From Parasphingorhabdus sp. SCSIO 66989 (GTDB lineage Bacteria; Pseudomonadota; Alphaproteobacteria; Sphingomonadales; Sphingomonadaceae): 64,000 bases of DNA. The position numbers and the translations under genes are program-made. Below, one piece after another: positions 36,145 to 47,030 of this stretch. The DNA is taken from the NCBI RefSeq assembly GCF_032852305.1, contig NZ_CP136594.1, positions 1,153,501 through 1,217,500 on the forward strand, written 5' to 3'. Under the pieces are notes generated by a model. The model made no database searches and had not been told where the DNA came from. It saw only the letters and a program-made list of their open reading frames with translations. The number at the start of each line of letters is the position of its first letter. Position 1 is the stretch's first letter.

Positions 36145-36270
36145 GGATCGAAGGCCTATGCGTTCGCCATGACAGGAGCAAGACGAAACATTGCGTAAAC
36201 TCGCCCGGGATTATCCAAAGTCGAGGACAAAGCGCTTGCCGCTTATGGCTGATTTTGCAACAGACGCCAT

Positions 36271-36963
36271 GTGAGTGAGAATGGCGAAATGTCAGGGGTT
36301 TCCAATCAAAAGGCAATAACAGCCTGGGAGAAGGTGCGCGCTGACGACTCTATTCAATTTGAGCTTCCGCCGCCACCAGAACCCCCCGAACCGCCCAAGC
36401 CGCCGCCCCAATGGCAGGTTGAACTGCAGGAGTGGTTGAGCAGTGTTTTCTCGCCCATAAGCGAGTTCCTGCTCCGTATATGGCCAGTGCTGAGCTATGT
36501 GCTGCTGGGACTGCTGATCCTCGGCATTGTGGTGTTGATTGCCTATATCGCCCGCGAAGCTGTTGCTGGCAGACGCAAGGTCGATGGCGCGGCCGAGGAA
36601 GAAATTGGCTGGAAGCCAGAGCTGGGGGCAGCACGTGCCCTCCTACAAGAGGCTGATATGCTGGCTTCTGATGGCCGCTTTGCCGAAGCTATCAGGCTTA
36701 TTCTTTGGCGCTCTATTGAGGACATTCAAAAGGCTGAGCCGCGGGCTGTGGTCCCTTCCAACACAGCGCGCGAAATTGGTCGGTTCACTATCTTGTCCGA
36801 TCATGCGCGGCAGGTCTTCACCATGATTGCAGGGCATGTAGAACGTGGAATCTTTGCCGGGCAACCCTTGACAGAGGGCGCCTGGCAGGAAGCACGCAGC
36901 GCTTATGATGGTTTTGCGATCCGGGATGATAAACAATCTCGGCGCGGTTGGGGAGGGCGTTAA
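36271..36963 (+). CDS. DUF4129-type membrane protein of the MoxR cluster
   Basis: The 230-residue protein has a Pro-rich juxtamembrane stretch (LPPPPEPPEPPKPPP), one membrane helix (VLSYVLLGLLILGIVVLIAYIA) and a cytoplasmic helical domain (AEAIRLILWRSIEDIQ, VPSNTAREIGRF) fitting DUF4129. GTG 36271 or ATG 36289 may be the start. It is the first gene of a six-gene run with overlapping ends that includes MoxR and DUF58, so it likely takes part in a MoxR-dependent envelope process. Confidence 0.75.
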   Translation: MSENGEMSGVSNQKAITAWEKVRADDSIQFELPPPPEPPEPPKPPPQWQVELQEWLSSVFSPISEFLLRIWPVLSYVLLGLLILGIVVLIAYIAREAVAGRRKVDGAAEEEIGWKPELGAARALLQEADMLASDGRFAEAIRLILWRSIEDIQKAEPRAVVPSNTAREIGRFTILSDHARQVFTMIAGHVERGIFAGQPLTEGAWQEARSAYDGFAIRDDKQSRRGWGGR

Positions 36964-38288
36964 TGGCTACATCCCTGACATCGTCAGCCTCTGCCGCTCC
37001 GGCCAAACCCGATGGCAATGCGGCGCCGTTCTCGCGTGTCGGCGTGTTGGTGCTTATTCTGGTTGGGTTTCTTGCCTTTCTCGCAATGCTCTATGGCATG
37101 GGTAGTGGCGAGGGATTGATTAATCAGACCAACGGCCGCTCGCATGCAGCATCCAAAAGCCTGGTTGGCTATAAGGCATTGAGCGATGTGCTGCGCGGAA
37201 CGGGAAAATCAGTTGAACTGTCACGTACTCCGGGCAGCGCCAGCAACCCCGGCATACTGATCATTACCCCCGATTTTGGCAGCAATTGGGAAGACATTAA
37301 CGCGCTGATCGATGCTCATCGTTATTACGGCCCGACACTAGTTATCCTCCCCAAATGGGTGGCGGTGCCTGCTCAGAGCTTGGGTGACAATTGGGTACGC
37401 CTGCTAAATCCGATGCCGGTTGAATTTGAGCTGGCGGGATCGAATTTTGGTACCGAGCTTGGCGATAACGAAGGTGCTACATCGGCTTTGCAGACAGGGT
37501 TTGGCACAGCGCCGAAAACTCCGGATCAGCTGATAACCATGGGGCCTGACGGGCTTTACCCCATGGTGAGAGATGAAACGAGTGGCCGGACCGCTATCGG
37601 CTATCTTGATGATGATTATTATCCATGGCTCGAGCGCCTGCCACTGGACGAGAACGAGCAGATTATCGAAGACGCGGATAATCAGGACTTTAGTGATTCC
37701 ATCCATCCTGTGATCCTTGTCGCAGATCCCGATTTGTTCAATAATAAGGGTTTGGCCGACAAGCAGACTGCACTGCACGCGCTCACTATCATTGATGCGA
37801 TTGATGACGGTGGTGATTATCCGATTATCTTCGACCTTACCGCCAATGGCCTGGGCAAGTCGGACAATCTGCTGACGCTTGCCTTTCGCCCGCCATTCCT
37901 GGCGGCGACGATTTGTTTCCTGGTTGCTGCGGTCATGGTCGGCTGGGTCGCCTTTACCCGTTTTGCTCCGCCGATCATGGCAGCGCGGGTTATCGATTTC
38001 GGCAAAGAAACGCTGGTGCATAACAGCGCTGCGACAATGCGGCTATTGCGGCGCGAGCATTTGTTGCGTGAGCCCTATGCCCGGTTGATCCGGCGGATAG
38101 CGATGCGGCGGCTGAACCTGCCGCCAAGCCTAGACGAAGAGGCGATTGACGTGCGGCTTGATGCACAGACGCCGGATGACGTGATGCCCTTTACCGCGCG
38201 GCGGGCCAAGTTGCTCGCGGCGCAGAAACCTGAAGATATTGCCGCTGCATCCGCGGCGCTGCATGAATGGAAGAAGGACTATTTATGA
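36963..38288 (+). CDS. DUF4350 domain membrane protein
   Basis: A 441-residue protein with an N-terminal membrane helix ([19 protein letters not shown]), a periplasmic DUF4350-like domain ([40 protein letters not shown]), and a second helix near residue 310 ([20 protein letters not shown]) followed by a cytoplasmic helical tail. ATG 36963 shares its A with the previous stop and has GGGAGGG upstream. DUF4350 genes commonly neighbour MoxR/DUF58 genes. No activity is known. Confidence 0.75.
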   Translation: MATSLTSSASAAPAKPDGNAAPFSRVGVLVLILVGFLAFLAMLYGMGSGEGLINQTNGRSHAASKSLVGYKALSDVLRGTGKSVELSRTPGSASNPGILIITPDFGSNWEDINALIDAHRYYGPTLVILPKWVAVPAQSLGDNWVRLLNPMPVEFELAGSNFGTELGDNEGATSALQTGFGTAPKTPDQLITMGPDGLYPMVRDETSGRTAIGYLDDDYYPWLERLPLDENEQIIEDADNQDFSDSIHPVILVADPDLFNNKGLADKQTALHALTIIDAIDDGGDYPIIFDLTANGLGKSDNLLTLAFRPPFLAATICFLVAAVMVGWVAFTRFAPPIMAARVIDFGKETLVHNSAATMRLLRREHLLREPYARLIRRIAMRRLNLPPSLDEEAIDVRLDAQTPDDVMPFTARRAKLLAAQKPEDIAAASAALHEWKKDYL

Positions 38289-39244
38289 CCGATATAGCCT
38301 CGGTACAGTCACTGGCGGAGCAGATCCGCGCCGAGATCGCCAAGGCGGTGGTCGGGCAGGAAGAGGTGGTCGACCACCTGCTGATCGCACTGTTTTCCGG
38401 CGGGCATATCCTGCTCGAAGGGCCTCCTGGGACGGCGAAGACGTTTCTGGCGCAATGCTTTGCTGCAACACTATCGCTCGACTATGGCCGTATCCAGTTC
38501 ACCCCGGACCTGATGCCGGGCGATATTCTTGGCTCCAACCTGTTCAATTTCCAGACCAGCCAGTTCACACTGACGCGCGGACCTATTTTCTGCGAGCTGT
38601 TGCTGGCGGACGAGATCAACCGCACCCCGCCCAAGACACAGGCGGCGCTGCTGGAAGCAATGCAGGAGCGCGCCGTGACGATTGACGGCGAGCGTCATAT
38701 GCTGCTTGATCAATTCATGGTGGTGGCAACGCAGAACCCGATTGAGCAACAGGGCGTCTATCCGCTGCCCGAGGCGCAGCTTGACCGTTTTCTGTTCAAG
38801 GTAATCGTCGATTATCCGAGCCATGAGGAAGAGCGTAATATCGTTGCCACCTATGGCCAGCGGCCGCGGGTGCAGCGCCCCGGTGATCTGGAGGTCAAGG
38901 GTGTGGTAGATAAACCCAAGCTGGCCGAGGCGCTGGATGTGGTGCGGCAAGTCAAGCTGGTCGATGACATTGTCGACTATATCGTCCGGCTGGTGCGTGC
39001 GACGCGCGATAATAGCGCGCTGGAAAGCGGCGCCAGCCCGCGTGCGGCGGTGATGCTGGCTAATGCAGCACGTGCGCGTGCGGTGCTGCATGGCCGCGAC
39101 TATGCCATTCCCGATGATGTCAAAGCGCTGGCGGGTTCAGTGCTGCGTCACCGCATCATGCTGTCGCCAACGGCAGAGATTGAGGGGCGTCAGGTTGAGG
39201 ATATTGTCGACAGCCTGATCGAGCAAACCGAGGCACCGCGTTGA
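38285..39244 (+). CDS. MoxR-family AAA+ ATPase
   Basis: MoxR ATPases act as chaperones that mature or activate protein complexes. The 319 residues show Walker A GPPGTAKT, Walker [16 protein letters not shown], sensor [18 protein letters not shown] and arginine finger region LDRF. ATG 38285 overlaps the upstream stop as ATGA, with AAGAAGGA before it. The product likely works with the DUF58/DUF4350/DUF4129 proteins encoded beside it. Confidence 0.94.
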   Translation: MTDIASVQSLAEQIRAEIAKAVVGQEEVVDHLLIALFSGGHILLEGPPGTAKTFLAQCFAATLSLDYGRIQFTPDLMPGDILGSNLFNFQTSQFTLTRGPIFCELLLADEINRTPPKTQAALLEAMQERAVTIDGERHMLLDQFMVVATQNPIEQQGVYPLPEAQLDRFLFKVIVDYPSHEEERNIVATYGQRPRVQRPGDLEVKGVVDKPKLAEALDVVRQVKLVDDIVDYIVRLVRATRDNSALESGASPRAAVMLANAARARAVLHGRDYAIPDDVKALAGSVLRHRIMLSPTAEIEGRQVEDIVDSLIEQTEAPR

Positions 39245-40590
39245 TAGCACCTACCCAGAGAGCCGTGCTTCTTGTTGCCGCCGGCGCGCCCATTGCGCTG
39301 GTGATTGCGGCGGTGGCACCGGCTGCCTGGGCGTTGGGTATTGCCTGGTCGGGGCTCATCATTCTGATGATGCTGTTTGATGCCTTAATGGCACCAAGAG
39401 TGGACAGTGTGCGCTTTTCAATTGCGCACTTTGGAGAGGTTGGCCAGCCACTTGCAGCGCAGATGCAGGTCATGCTGAAATCGAGACTGTTTCAACGCAG
39501 CATGGAAGGCTATGCAGCGGTGGACAGCCGTCTCGACAATAGCGGGCGGAGCCTGTTCAAGCTTCGCCGTGACGAACAGGCGATCTTTGAGCGCGATGAC
39601 CCGCAGGACAAACGGGATATCTGGTCGGCAGAAATCGTCTTCACCCCCCATCGCCGCGGTCCGGCTATGATTGAGCGTTGCGGCGTGCGCTGGTCTGGTC
39701 CGCTGGGCCTGGTCTGGCGGCAGCAAGAACGGACTTGCGACCATGAAGTACGCATACTGCCCGATGTTTCGCCCATTCGCAGCCCTACGGTGCAGCTATT
39801 CCTGCGCGATGCGCTATACGGCATTGTCGCGCGTAAATTTCGCGGTGAAGGCACCGAATTTGATGCCTTAGCCGATTACCAGCCTGGGATGGACCGACGC
39901 AGCATCGACTGGAAAGGGTCAGCCCGCCACACCAAGCTCCTGGCCAAGGAATATGATACTGAGCGCAATAACCAGATCGTCTTTGCCGTCGATTGCGGCA
40001 AGGCGATGTGCGAGCCGATTGACAACCTGCCACGGGTTGATCGGGCGGTGCAGGCGGCGCTGCTTACCGGATTTGCTGCGCTGAAATCGGGTGACAGGGC
40101 CTCCATTATGGCGTTTGCCGCGCAGCCGGAGATATTCTCGCCCTTTGTCACAGGAACCCGCGAATTTCATCGCTTTCAAAGCGAGGCCGGAGCGATTGAT
40201 TATCGCCACCAGGAAACCAACTTCACCCTTGCCATGGCGACGCTGGCGGCGCGATTGAAACGCCGTTCGTTGATCGTAGTGCTGACAGACTTTGCCGACA
40301 CCACCAGCGCGGAGCTGATGCTGGAGTCCGTCGGGCGGTTGGTTGATCGGCATCTGGTGCTGTTCGTTGTTATGAAAGATGCGGTACTGGAAGACATTGC
40401 CGAACAGGCCCCGCGGCATATTGATGGCGTCGCCGAAAGCGTCACTGCGGATGCGCTCATCACCGAGAAGCAATTGGTAATCAGCCGCCTGCAGCATATG
40501 GGTGTCAGCGTAATCGAAGCACCGCATCAGGATATCGGCACGCAGCTGCTCAATGCCTATCTCAGGATCAAGAAGCGGGGGACGCTATAA
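39241..40590 (+). CDS. DUF58 domain protein
   Basis: A 449-residue protein with two N-terminal membrane helices ([35 protein letters not shown]) and a C-terminal von Willebrand-like DUF58 domain marked by [17 protein letters not shown] and [13 protein letters not shown] start at 39241 overlaps the moxR stop (TTGA) with GAGG upstream. DUF58 proteins are standard MoxR partners and likely adaptors or clients. Confidence 0.9.
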   Translation: MIAPTQRAVLLVAAGAPIALVIAAVAPAAWALGIAWSGLIILMMLFDALMAPRVDSVRFSIAHFGEVGQPLAAQMQVMLKSRLFQRSMEGYAAVDSRLDNSGRSLFKLRRDEQAIFERDDPQDKRDIWSAEIVFTPHRRGPAMIERCGVRWSGPLGLVWRQQERTCDHEVRILPDVSPIRSPTVQLFLRDALYGIVARKFRGEGTEFDALADYQPGMDRRSIDWKGSARHTKLLAKEYDTERNNQIVFAVDCGKAMCEPIDNLPRVDRAVQAALLTGFAALKSGDRASIMAFAAQPEIFSPFVTGTREFHRFQSEAGAIDYRHQETNFTLAMATLAARLKRRSLIVVLTDFADTTSAELMLESVGRLVDRHLVLFVVMKDAVLEDIAEQAPRHIDGVAESVTADALITEKQLVISRLQHMGVSVIEAPHQDIGTQLLNAYLRIKKRGTL

Positions 40591-41690
40591 TGGCAGAGCA
40601 ACAGACGGCATCCCATATGGTCGCAGAAGCGCAGGCGGCGCTGGATGATATGGCGGTTTTGCGCTCTGACCGCTTTCGTCTGGAGCGCGAAGGCGATTGG
40701 TCTCGGCTGGACAGCATTATCACTATGCTGGAAAAGGGCAGGCGTTCGCGCATCAGCGATGAGGATTCACTGGCGCTTCCCACATTGTATCGCAAGACTG
40801 TGTCGGCGCTGTCCATCGCGCGCGAGAGCTCACTCGACGCCGGTTTGATTGGGTATCTCGAAGCCCTTACATCGCGCGCTTATTATCAGGTCTATGGTCC
40901 CCGCACCGGATTTGCTGCATGGTTTGTCGGCTTTTTTGGCGGCGGCTGGAGCCGGGCAGTTCGGGCGATTTGGCTGGACCTTCTGATCATCATATTGGTG
41001 ATGATCGCAGGCGGTGTGGTTGGCTATATTCTGGTCGATCAGAATACGGACTGGTATTACTCGCTGGTTGATGCTCAGATGGCCAGCGGTCGTGTACCCG
41101 GCGCTGATCCGGAACTTCTCAAGCAGTCGCTGGGCGGGGGCAGTGGTGACGATGGCCTCTCGGTTTTCGCTGCTTTTCTGTTCAGCAATAATGCGCAAGT
41201 CGCGATCTTGGCCTTTGCGCTGGGCTTTGCGCTCGGCATCCCTTCGATATTGCTGGTTGTGCACAATCTTGCTCTGCTGGGCGCTATGTTGTGGGTTTTT
41301 GTCGATGCCGGGCTGGGCGCGGAGTTTGTTGGTTGGCTGTCCATTCACGGCACTACCGAGATATTGGCCATTGCTTTGGCGGGCGCAGCGGGCCTGCATA
41401 TTGGCCGGTCAATCGCGTTTCCGGGTAAGCAGTCGCATATGGCGGCGCTGCGATCAGCGGGCCTTACCAGTGCCATTGTGATGACCGGTGTTGTTCTGAT
41501 GCTTGTGCTGGCGGGCCTGCTGGAAGGCTATGCCCGGCAGCTGATCACCCAGACCCCTATCCGCTATGCCATTGGCTATACGTTGCTGGCGCTATGGGCG
41601 GGCTATTTCGCCTTTGCCGGACGTCGCAAAGAGGCTTTGATGGTGCAGGCCGAACAGGGTCACGAACTGGGGAATGATGATGGCCGGTAA
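40590..41690 (+). CDS. SpoIIM-like (DUF95) membrane protein
   Basis: The 366-residue protein has a soluble helical N terminus and at least five membrane helices, with the stage II sporulation protein M fold (FGGGWSRAVRAIWLDLLI, FLFSNNAQVAILAFALGFAL, SIHGTTEILAIALAGAAG). The organism type is not expected to sporulate, so the name marks only homology. It shares a base with the DUF58 stop and overlaps the RDD gene. Confidence 0.85.
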   Translation: MAEQQTASHMVAEAQAALDDMAVLRSDRFRLEREGDWSRLDSIITMLEKGRRSRISDEDSLALPTLYRKTVSALSIARESSLDAGLIGYLEALTSRAYYQVYGPRTGFAAWFVGFFGGGWSRAVRAIWLDLLIIILVMIAGGVVGYILVDQNTDWYYSLVDAQMASGRVPGADPELLKQSLGGGSGDDGLSVFAAFLFSNNAQVAILAFALGFALGIPSILLVVHNLALLGAMLWVFVDAGLGAEFVGWLSIHGTTEILAIALAGAAGLHIGRSIAFPGKQSHMAALRSAGLTSAIVMTGVVLMLVLAGLLEGYARQLITQTPIRYAIGYTLLALWAGYFAFAGRRKEALMVQAEQGHELGNDDGR

Positions 41691-42627
41691 AGCTGCCCCC
41701 GCTTTGCGTCAGTCTGGATTGCGCAAATTTGATCGCATGCTGGTCACCCCAGAGGGGGTCGGCCTGAATATCTCGGTCGCCAGCGCCAGCACGCGCTTTG
41801 GCGCTCTGATGCTGGATATGGTTTTTATCAATCTGATATATATCGCCTATTTCCTGGTTCTTACTCTTCTGTTCTCCTTGTTGGGGCTAAACTCGGCGCT
41901 GATGTTTGAGGGCAAGGCAGAGGCGCTTAACGGAATTGTCAGCTTCCTGTTTGTCGTCTCAATCATCTTCGTGTTTCTGGTGCGCAACGGCTATTTTCTC
42001 TATTTTGAACTGAGCCCGCAAGGTGCCACTTGGGGCAAGCGTATATTGGGTATCCGGGTTGCCTCGCGTGATGGGGGTAGGCTTGCGCCGGAGGCGGTGG
42101 TGGCGCGCAATTTGCTGCGTGAAGTCGAACTGTTTTTGCCGATACAGTTTATCGTGCTTTTGATGGTGCAGGGTAATAGCAGCACACTCACATTATGGGC
42201 TGGCGTCATCTGGGTTTTGATCTTTGCTTTTTTCCTGCTGTTCAACAAGGACCGGATGCGTTGCGGTGATTTGATCGCGGGAACTTGGGTGGTGCACGCG
42301 CCCAAGCAACAACTCACCGAGGTCGTCGCGCCGCAGGACAGCATGGCCTCCGCCGCTCGCCATGGCGCGGATTATCGCTTCAGTGATGCCGAGCTGGCCA
42401 TCTATGGCGAATATGAATTGCAGACGCTGGAACGGGTATTGCGTGATCGTTCGGAAGAGAGCGAGCGCACCGTCTATGTTGCGATCTGCAACAAGCTGGG
42501 CTGGGAACCGGGTTCAGGTGATGAGCGCGCTTTTTTGGAGAATTACTATACCCAGCTCAGACAAAAGCTGGAAAGCGGTATGCGCTTCGGCAAAAGGCGC
42601 GCGAACAAATATGAGCGCGAAGGGTAG
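41674..42627 (+). CDS. RDD-family membrane protein
   Basis: A 317-residue protein with an N-terminal RDD domain: three to four membrane helices starting ASTRFGALMLDMVFINLIYI, with WGKRILGIRVASRDGG and DRMRCGDLIAGTWVV. The C-terminal ~100 residues are soluble. ATGs at 41674, 41677 and 41680 are all in frame; the last sits best behind GGGGA. It closes the MoxR cluster. Transport has been shown for some RDD proteins but is not evident here. Confidence 0.82.
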   Translation: MMMAGKAAPALRQSGLRKFDRMLVTPEGVGLNISVASASTRFGALMLDMVFINLIYIAYFLVLTLLFSLLGLNSALMFEGKAEALNGIVSFLFVVSIIFVFLVRNGYFLYFELSPQGATWGKRILGIRVASRDGGRLAPEAVVARNLLREVELFLPIQFIVLLMVQGNSSTLTLWAGVIWVLIFAFFLLFNKDRMRCGDLIAGTWVVHAPKQQLTEVVAPQDSMASAARHGADYRFSDAELAIYGEYELQTLERVLRDRSEESERTVYVAICNKLGWEPGSGDERAFLENYYTQLRQKLESGMRFGKRRANKYEREG

Positions 42628-42657
42628 GGCGTTTTTGCTTCAACTTACGCATTTAGG

Positions 42658-42784
42658 CCGTTCGCCTCGAGCGAAGTCGAGAGGCCGGTGCAAGTGGAGA
42701 GCGGTGTCTCGACTTCGTTGCGTGGCAACGAAGTTTGCCCTGAGCGCCTGCCTTGCAGGCAGTCGAAGGGCTCGACACGAACGG
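42658..42784. repeat. Composite palindromic repeat family A
   Basis: A 127-bp version of the family A element with the same CCGTTCG/CGAACGG ends. Its second arm is interrupted by extra hairpins: CTTCGTTGCGTGGCAACGAAG and GCCTGCCTTGCAGGC. It fills the space between the convergent RDD and crtI genes and looks like one repeat inserted into another. Confidence 0.8.
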
Positions 42785-42834
42785 CATAATGCTGAAGTAC
42801 TTCTGACCCTGTAAAGGAGGCTTAGGATCAGTAT

Positions 42835-44517
42835 CTACTCCGCCGCAATAGCAGGCGCTGCTTCCTCCGCCATTTTCGGGCTGCCATTGACAATGGCATC
42901 CGGCACATCAAAATCCTTCGCCACTTCGCGCGCCGTCATTTTTGCCGACATCATCACCGAAGGGGTGCCACCGCCGGGCTGGGTGCCCTGACCGACCAGA
43001 TAGAGGTTGGTGATGTCTTCGCTGCGGTTGTGCGGGCGGAAGAATGCCGTCTGAGTCAGCACCGGCTCGACGCCAAAGCCGTTGCCCATATGCGAGTTCA
43101 AAGTCTGCTGGAAATAATTGGGCGTGACGAAGCTCTTATAGACCAGCCGCTCGCGCAAATTGGGGATATGGCCGCGTTCATCAAGGAAGCGCAGCACCGT
43201 CTCGCAGAATTCCTCGCCAATTGCATCCCAGTCGAGGTCGCTCTGATTATTCGGCACCGGCACCAGCGTATAGGCGGCATGATGGCCTTCGGGCGCGAGG
43301 CTGGGGTCGGTCAATGTCGGGATATGCAGATATTGCGAGAAATCGGGGCCGAGGATTTTGCGGTCGAAAATATCGGTCAGCAATTCCTCATAGCGTGGCC
43401 CCAAAATGATATTATGGTGCCGCAAATCCGGGTCGCCATCGGCTTTCTTGTAGCCGAAATAGATGACCATGATCGACATGCTCTGCTTGCGGAATTTGAC
43501 CAGCGCATCGCGGTTGATCTTGCGGTGCTTTTTGTCGACGAGATTGAGATAGGTGCTGGCATAATCGCCATTCGAGACCACCAGATCGGCATTGAGGGTA
43601 TCGCCCGATTTCAGCGTCACACCGGTGGCGGTGCGCTTGCCATTGATCTTCTCAACATCAATGCGCTCGACCTCGGCATTGAGCCGCAGCGTGCCGCCCA
43701 TCTCCTCGAACTTGCGGATCAGTCCGTTGACCAGTGCGCCGGTGCCGCCCATGGCGAAATGCACACCCCAGGTGCGCTCGACAAAATGGATCATCGCATA
43801 GATGGCGGGGACTTTGAGCGGGTTGCCGCCGACCAGCAGCGGCTCGAAGCTGAACACCTGACGCATCTTGTCGGATTTGAAATATTTTTTCACCAGCCCG
43901 AAAAGCGGTCGCACGGCATCCAGCCGGAGCAGATCGGGTACGACCTTCAGCATCGCGCCGATATTGCCGAAATAGGTATAGCCCAGTTCCAAAAAGCCGC
44001 GATCGAATATAGCCCGCGCCGCCTTGTGGAACTGCTCATAACCCTCCAGATCCTCTGGTGCGAGTTTCTGAATCTGGGTGCGGATATTCTCCGGGTCGGC
44101 ATCATAGTCGAAATAGGTGCCGTCATCGAAATAGACGCGGTAAAAGGGCAGGATCGGGATGATCTCGACATATTTGCTGGTATTCGGCCCGCCGCTCACA
44201 CCGCTGGTGATGCGTTGATTGTCGCCCAAAATCTCGTCCGGAAAGTCGGGCTGGCCCAGCATGGCGCAATCGCGCTCGAGCGAAAACAGCTCTTCAATAA
44301 AATGTGGCACGGTCAGCACCGTTGGTCCCATATCGAAGGTAAAGCCATCCGCCTTTCGGACATAGGCGCGACCGCCAGGAGCATCCAGCTTCTCGACAAC
44401 GGTCGTATCAAAACCGAGGCTCTGCAGCCGCATTGCACAGGCAATACCGCCAATGCCCGAGCCGATGACGATGGCCTTTTTGCGCTCGCTGGTGTTGCTG
44501 GTTGTCATTGTGCTCAC
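42835..44517 (-). CDS. crtI: Phytoene desaturase (CrtI family)
   Basis: CrtI-type enzymes dehydrogenate phytoene toward lycopene using FAD at the membrane. The 560-residue protein starts with the dinucleotide motif [20 protein letters not shown], has [33 protein letters not shown], and the C-terminal [20 protein letters not shown] signature. It is longer than the usual ~490-510 residues, with an extra stretch after residue ~95. A GTG start (44517) nine bases before an in-frame ATG is likely. No crtB or crtY is nearby, so other carotenoid genes must lie elsewhere. Confidence 0.9.
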   Translation of the reverse strand: MSTMTTSNTSERKKAIVIGSGIGGIACAMRLQSLGFDTTVVEKLDAPGGRAYVRKADGFTFDMGPTVLTVPHFIEELFSLERDCAMLGQPDFPDEILGDNQRITSGVSGGPNTSKYVEIIPILPFYRVYFDDGTYFDYDADPENIRTQIQKLAPEDLEGYEQFHKAARAIFDRGFLELGYTYFGNIGAMLKVVPDLLRLDAVRPLFGLVKKYFKSDKMRQVFSFEPLLVGGNPLKVPAIYAMIHFVERTWGVHFAMGGTGALVNGLIRKFEEMGGTLRLNAEVERIDVEKINGKRTATGVTLKSGDTLNADLVVSNGDYASTYLNLVDKKHRKINRDALVKFRKQSMSIMVIYFGYKKADGDPDLRHHNIILGPRYEELLTDIFDRKILGPDFSQYLHIPTLTDPSLAPEGHHAAYTLVPVPNNQSDLDWDAIGEEFCETVLRFLDERGHIPNLRERLVYKSFVTPNYFQQTLNSHMGNGFGVEPVLTQTAFFRPHNRSEDITNLYLVGQGTQPGGGTPSVMMSAKMTAREVAKDFDVPDAIVNGSPKMAEEAAPAIAAE

Positions 44518-44603
44518 GCTTTGCCTTTTCTTTTCGCTATTGGCCCGGTTTCAGGGCGTTCCCAATGTCGCAAATAACGCAAGCTGACGGGCTTTGTTCC
44601 GGC

Positions 44604-46124
44604 TCAGGCACCCAATTTGCGCCAGGCCAGATCGGCAAATTCGCACAACAACGGCCGGGTATCGCGTGGGTCGATAATGTCCTCGACCGCGAATTTCTCG
44701 GCAGTGCGGAAGGGGGAGGTGACGGCATCAAGCCGCGCTTTGATTTCCTGTAATCGCGCCTCCGGGTCTTCGGCGGATTCCAGCTCTGCCTTATAAGCAA
44801 CCTCCAGCCCGCCCGAAATCGGCAGCGAGCCCCAATCGCCCGAAGGCCAGGCAAAGCGGTACTGGAAGCTCTCCGCATTGCTCATCGCGCTGCCGGCAAT
44901 GCCATAGGCACGGCGGATAATGACACAGGCGAGCGGCACCTTGGCGCGATAGACCGCGTTCATCGCGTTGACGCCATAGCGGATGGTGCCGGCTTTCTCG
45001 GCCTCGCTGCCAATCATAAAGCCGGGATTATCGACCAGATGCACAATCGGCAGGCGGAATTGGTCAGCGAGTTTGACGAAGCGCTCGGCCTTTTCGGAAG
45101 TCTTTGCTTCCCATGAGCCACCGAGATAGCTCGGGTCACTGGCGAGCACCGCCACAGGCCAGCCATCCAACCGGGCAAAGGCGGTAATCACCGCACGGCC
45201 CCAGCGTTTACCCATCTCGAACACGCTGCCGCTATCGCACACGCTTTCGATAATCCGGCGCATGGAATAGACCTGATCGCCCTCGCGCGGCACGGCGGAG
45301 AGCAGCGCCTCGTCGCGTCGGTCGGTCGGGTCGCTGTTGTCCACGCGTGCGGCCAGACTGTCGATGGAGGAGGGCAGATAGGAAAGGAACCGCCGCGCCA
45401 CAGCAAAGGCCTCGGCCTCGCTGGCGACTTCCTCATCGACCACGCCATTGCGGGTATGGATATCCGATCCGCCCAGTTCTTCCTTGTTGACCGTTTCGCC
45501 AATCGCGGCGGCGACTGCCGGGCCAGCGGCGAAGAGCTGTGACAGCCCCTTGACCATCACCGAATAATGGCTGGCCACCGTTCGCGCTGCGCCTAGACCT
45601 GCCGTCGGCCCCAAAGCCAGCGCCACCACCGGCACGGTCTCCAGATTGCGGATGACATCATCCCAGCCAGGGACATAGGGCACATAGGTATAGCCCATAT
45701 CCTCAAGCATCTTGACCGATCCGCCGCCGCCAGTGCCGTCAATCATCCGGATCAGCGGCAGCCGCATCTCATGCGCCATCGCCTCGCACTGAACGAATTT
45801 GCGATGCAGCGCCGCATCGGCGGCACCGCCGCGCACGGTAAAATCATCGGCGCTGGCAACAACCGGGCGGCCCTCAATATCGGCGCGGCCGAAGATGAAA
45901 TTGGAAGGCGAGGCATCGACCAACTGCCCCTTGTCATCATATTCCCCGCGCCCGGCAATCTTGCCAATCTCGCGAAAGCTGTCGGCATCGACCAAAGCCG
46001 CCAGCCGCGCCCGCGCATCCATTTTGCCGCGATCATGCTGGCGCTTCACCTTATCCGCGCCGCCCATTTTCTCCGCTGCATCCTGACGAAAACGCAGCTC
46101 TTCCAGTTCTTTTTCCCAACTCAT
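44604..46124 (-). CDS. Acyl-CoA carboxylase carboxyltransferase (beta) subunit
   Basis: The 506-residue protein has the two-lobed crotonase-like carboxyltransferase fold of propionyl-/methylcrotonyl-CoA carboxylase beta subunits: KQHDRGKMDARAR-like start (KVKRQHDRGKMDARARLAAL), DGTGGGGSVKML, GPTAGLGAARTVASH, and LVDNPGFMIGSEAEKAGT with the oxyanion loop. It transfers carboxyl from biotin to an acyl-CoA. No biotin carboxylase subunit is adjacent, so it must pair with one encoded elsewhere; the acyl-CoA substrate is not clear. Confidence 0.88.
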   Translation of the reverse strand: MSWEKELEELRFRQDAAEKMGGADKVKRQHDRGKMDARARLAALVDADSFREIGKIAGRGEYDDKGQLVDASPSNFIFGRADIEGRPVVASADDFTVRGGAADAALHRKFVQCEAMAHEMRLPLIRMIDGTGGGGSVKMLEDMGYTYVPYVPGWDDVIRNLETVPVVALALGPTAGLGAARTVASHYSVMVKGLSQLFAAGPAVAAAIGETVNKEELGGSDIHTRNGVVDEEVASEAEAFAVARRFLSYLPSSIDSLAARVDNSDPTDRRDEALLSAVPREGDQVYSMRRIIESVCDSGSVFEMGKRWGRAVITAFARLDGWPVAVLASDPSYLGGSWEAKTSEKAERFVKLADQFRLPIVHLVDNPGFMIGSEAEKAGTIRYGVNAMNAVYRAKVPLACVIIRRAYGIAGSAMSNAESFQYRFAWPSGDWGSLPISGGLEVAYKAELESAEDPEARLQEIKARLDAVTSPFRTAEKFAVEDIIDPRDTRPLLCEFADLAWRKLGA

Positions 46125-46255
46125 GCAAATGTCATTGCGCGTCTGTAGGGAAGTGTCCAGTTCTATTGACGAAGGTTACAATAGTTACACATAAATGCCC
46201 CGGAAAAGTTGGATTTGGATATCGCCAACAAAGCTTCCACGTACATGGTAGAGGG

Positions 46256-46906
46256 CTAAGCGCCGCGCGCTATTGCCACGCCGCTTTCCACCCAGCCCAA
46301 TATGCGTGGAGTTTTCGGCATATATTCGCCGGTTGGGTTTTCGACATGGAAGCCTTGGGCGCGTACCGCATCGGCGATCGGGCGGGTGAGGTGACAGCCA
46401 CCGGCGATGCGTTTCCATATTGGCTCAACTCGGCGTTGCCACAGATGCACACCGGGGTCGGGGGCGGCACCATGTTCGAGGAACAGCAACTGCCCATCGG
46501 GCTTGAGTACGCGGCGCGCCTCTTTCAATGCCTGCGCCTGATCCTGCACCGAGCACAGGGTGAAGGTGATCAGCACGGTATCGAAACTGTCGTTCTCAAA
46601 GGGCAGGGCTTCGGCCACACCGCCGACAAGATCCATCGGGAGTTGTGCCGCCGCGACATTGTCGCGGGCGCGGTCGAGCAATTCTGCCGAGGGATCGATA
46701 CCGGTGATATGCTCAATCCGCTCGGGATTATAGAATTGTGCGTTTATGCCGCCGCCCGCGCCAAATTCCAGGACCTTGCCCCGCGCCTGCGGCACAATCT
46801 GGCTGCGCCGCTTCATAATCTGCGGCTGGCCACAGGCACAGCAGATCAGGCGCGGGACCACATGGCGGTCCCAGAAATTGGGTTGCGGGATTTGGGGCGG
46901 GGTCAT
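46256..46906 (-). CDS. Class I SAM-dependent methyltransferase
   Basis: A 216-residue protein with SAM motif I VLEFGAGGGINAQFY, acidic motif ITGIDPSAEL, and ALPFENDSFDTVLITFTLCS, of the UbiE/Methyltransf_11 type. The N terminus has a CCACGQ stretch unusual for the group. No neighbour points to a substrate. Confidence 0.82.
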   Translation of the reverse strand: MTPPQIPQPNFWDRHVVPRLICCACGQPQIMKRRSQIVPQARGKVLEFGAGGGINAQFYNPERIEHITGIDPSAELLDRARDNVAAAQLPMDLVGGVAEALPFENDSFDTVLITFTLCSVQDQAQALKEARRVLKPDGQLLFLEHGAAPDPGVHLWQRRVEPIWKRIAGGCHLTRPIADAVRAQGFHVENPTGEYMPKTPRILGWVESGVAIARGA

Positions 46907-46963
46907 GCGGCCAGCATAACCGTTCGGGCTGAGCTTGTCGAAGGGCAGTTGTTACCAGTGATC

Positions 46964-46987
46964 GTCATTCCGGCGAAGGCCGGAATC
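46964..46987. repeat. REP-like repeat family C, left of the IS
   Basis: GTCATTCCGGCGAAGGCCGGAATC contains the palindrome ATTCCGGCgaagGCCGGAAT, a common bacterial intergenic repeat. Just before it (46918-46946) lies a fragment of another repeat reading GCTGAGCTTGTCGAAGGGC. The matching right-hand hairpin CCCCGGCCTGCGCCGGGGCG (48081-48100) is on the far side of the IS. Confidence 0.7.
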
Positions 46988-47030
46988 TATCCCATATCTC
47001 CGAAATGGTCGACAGACGGGCTGGACCCCC

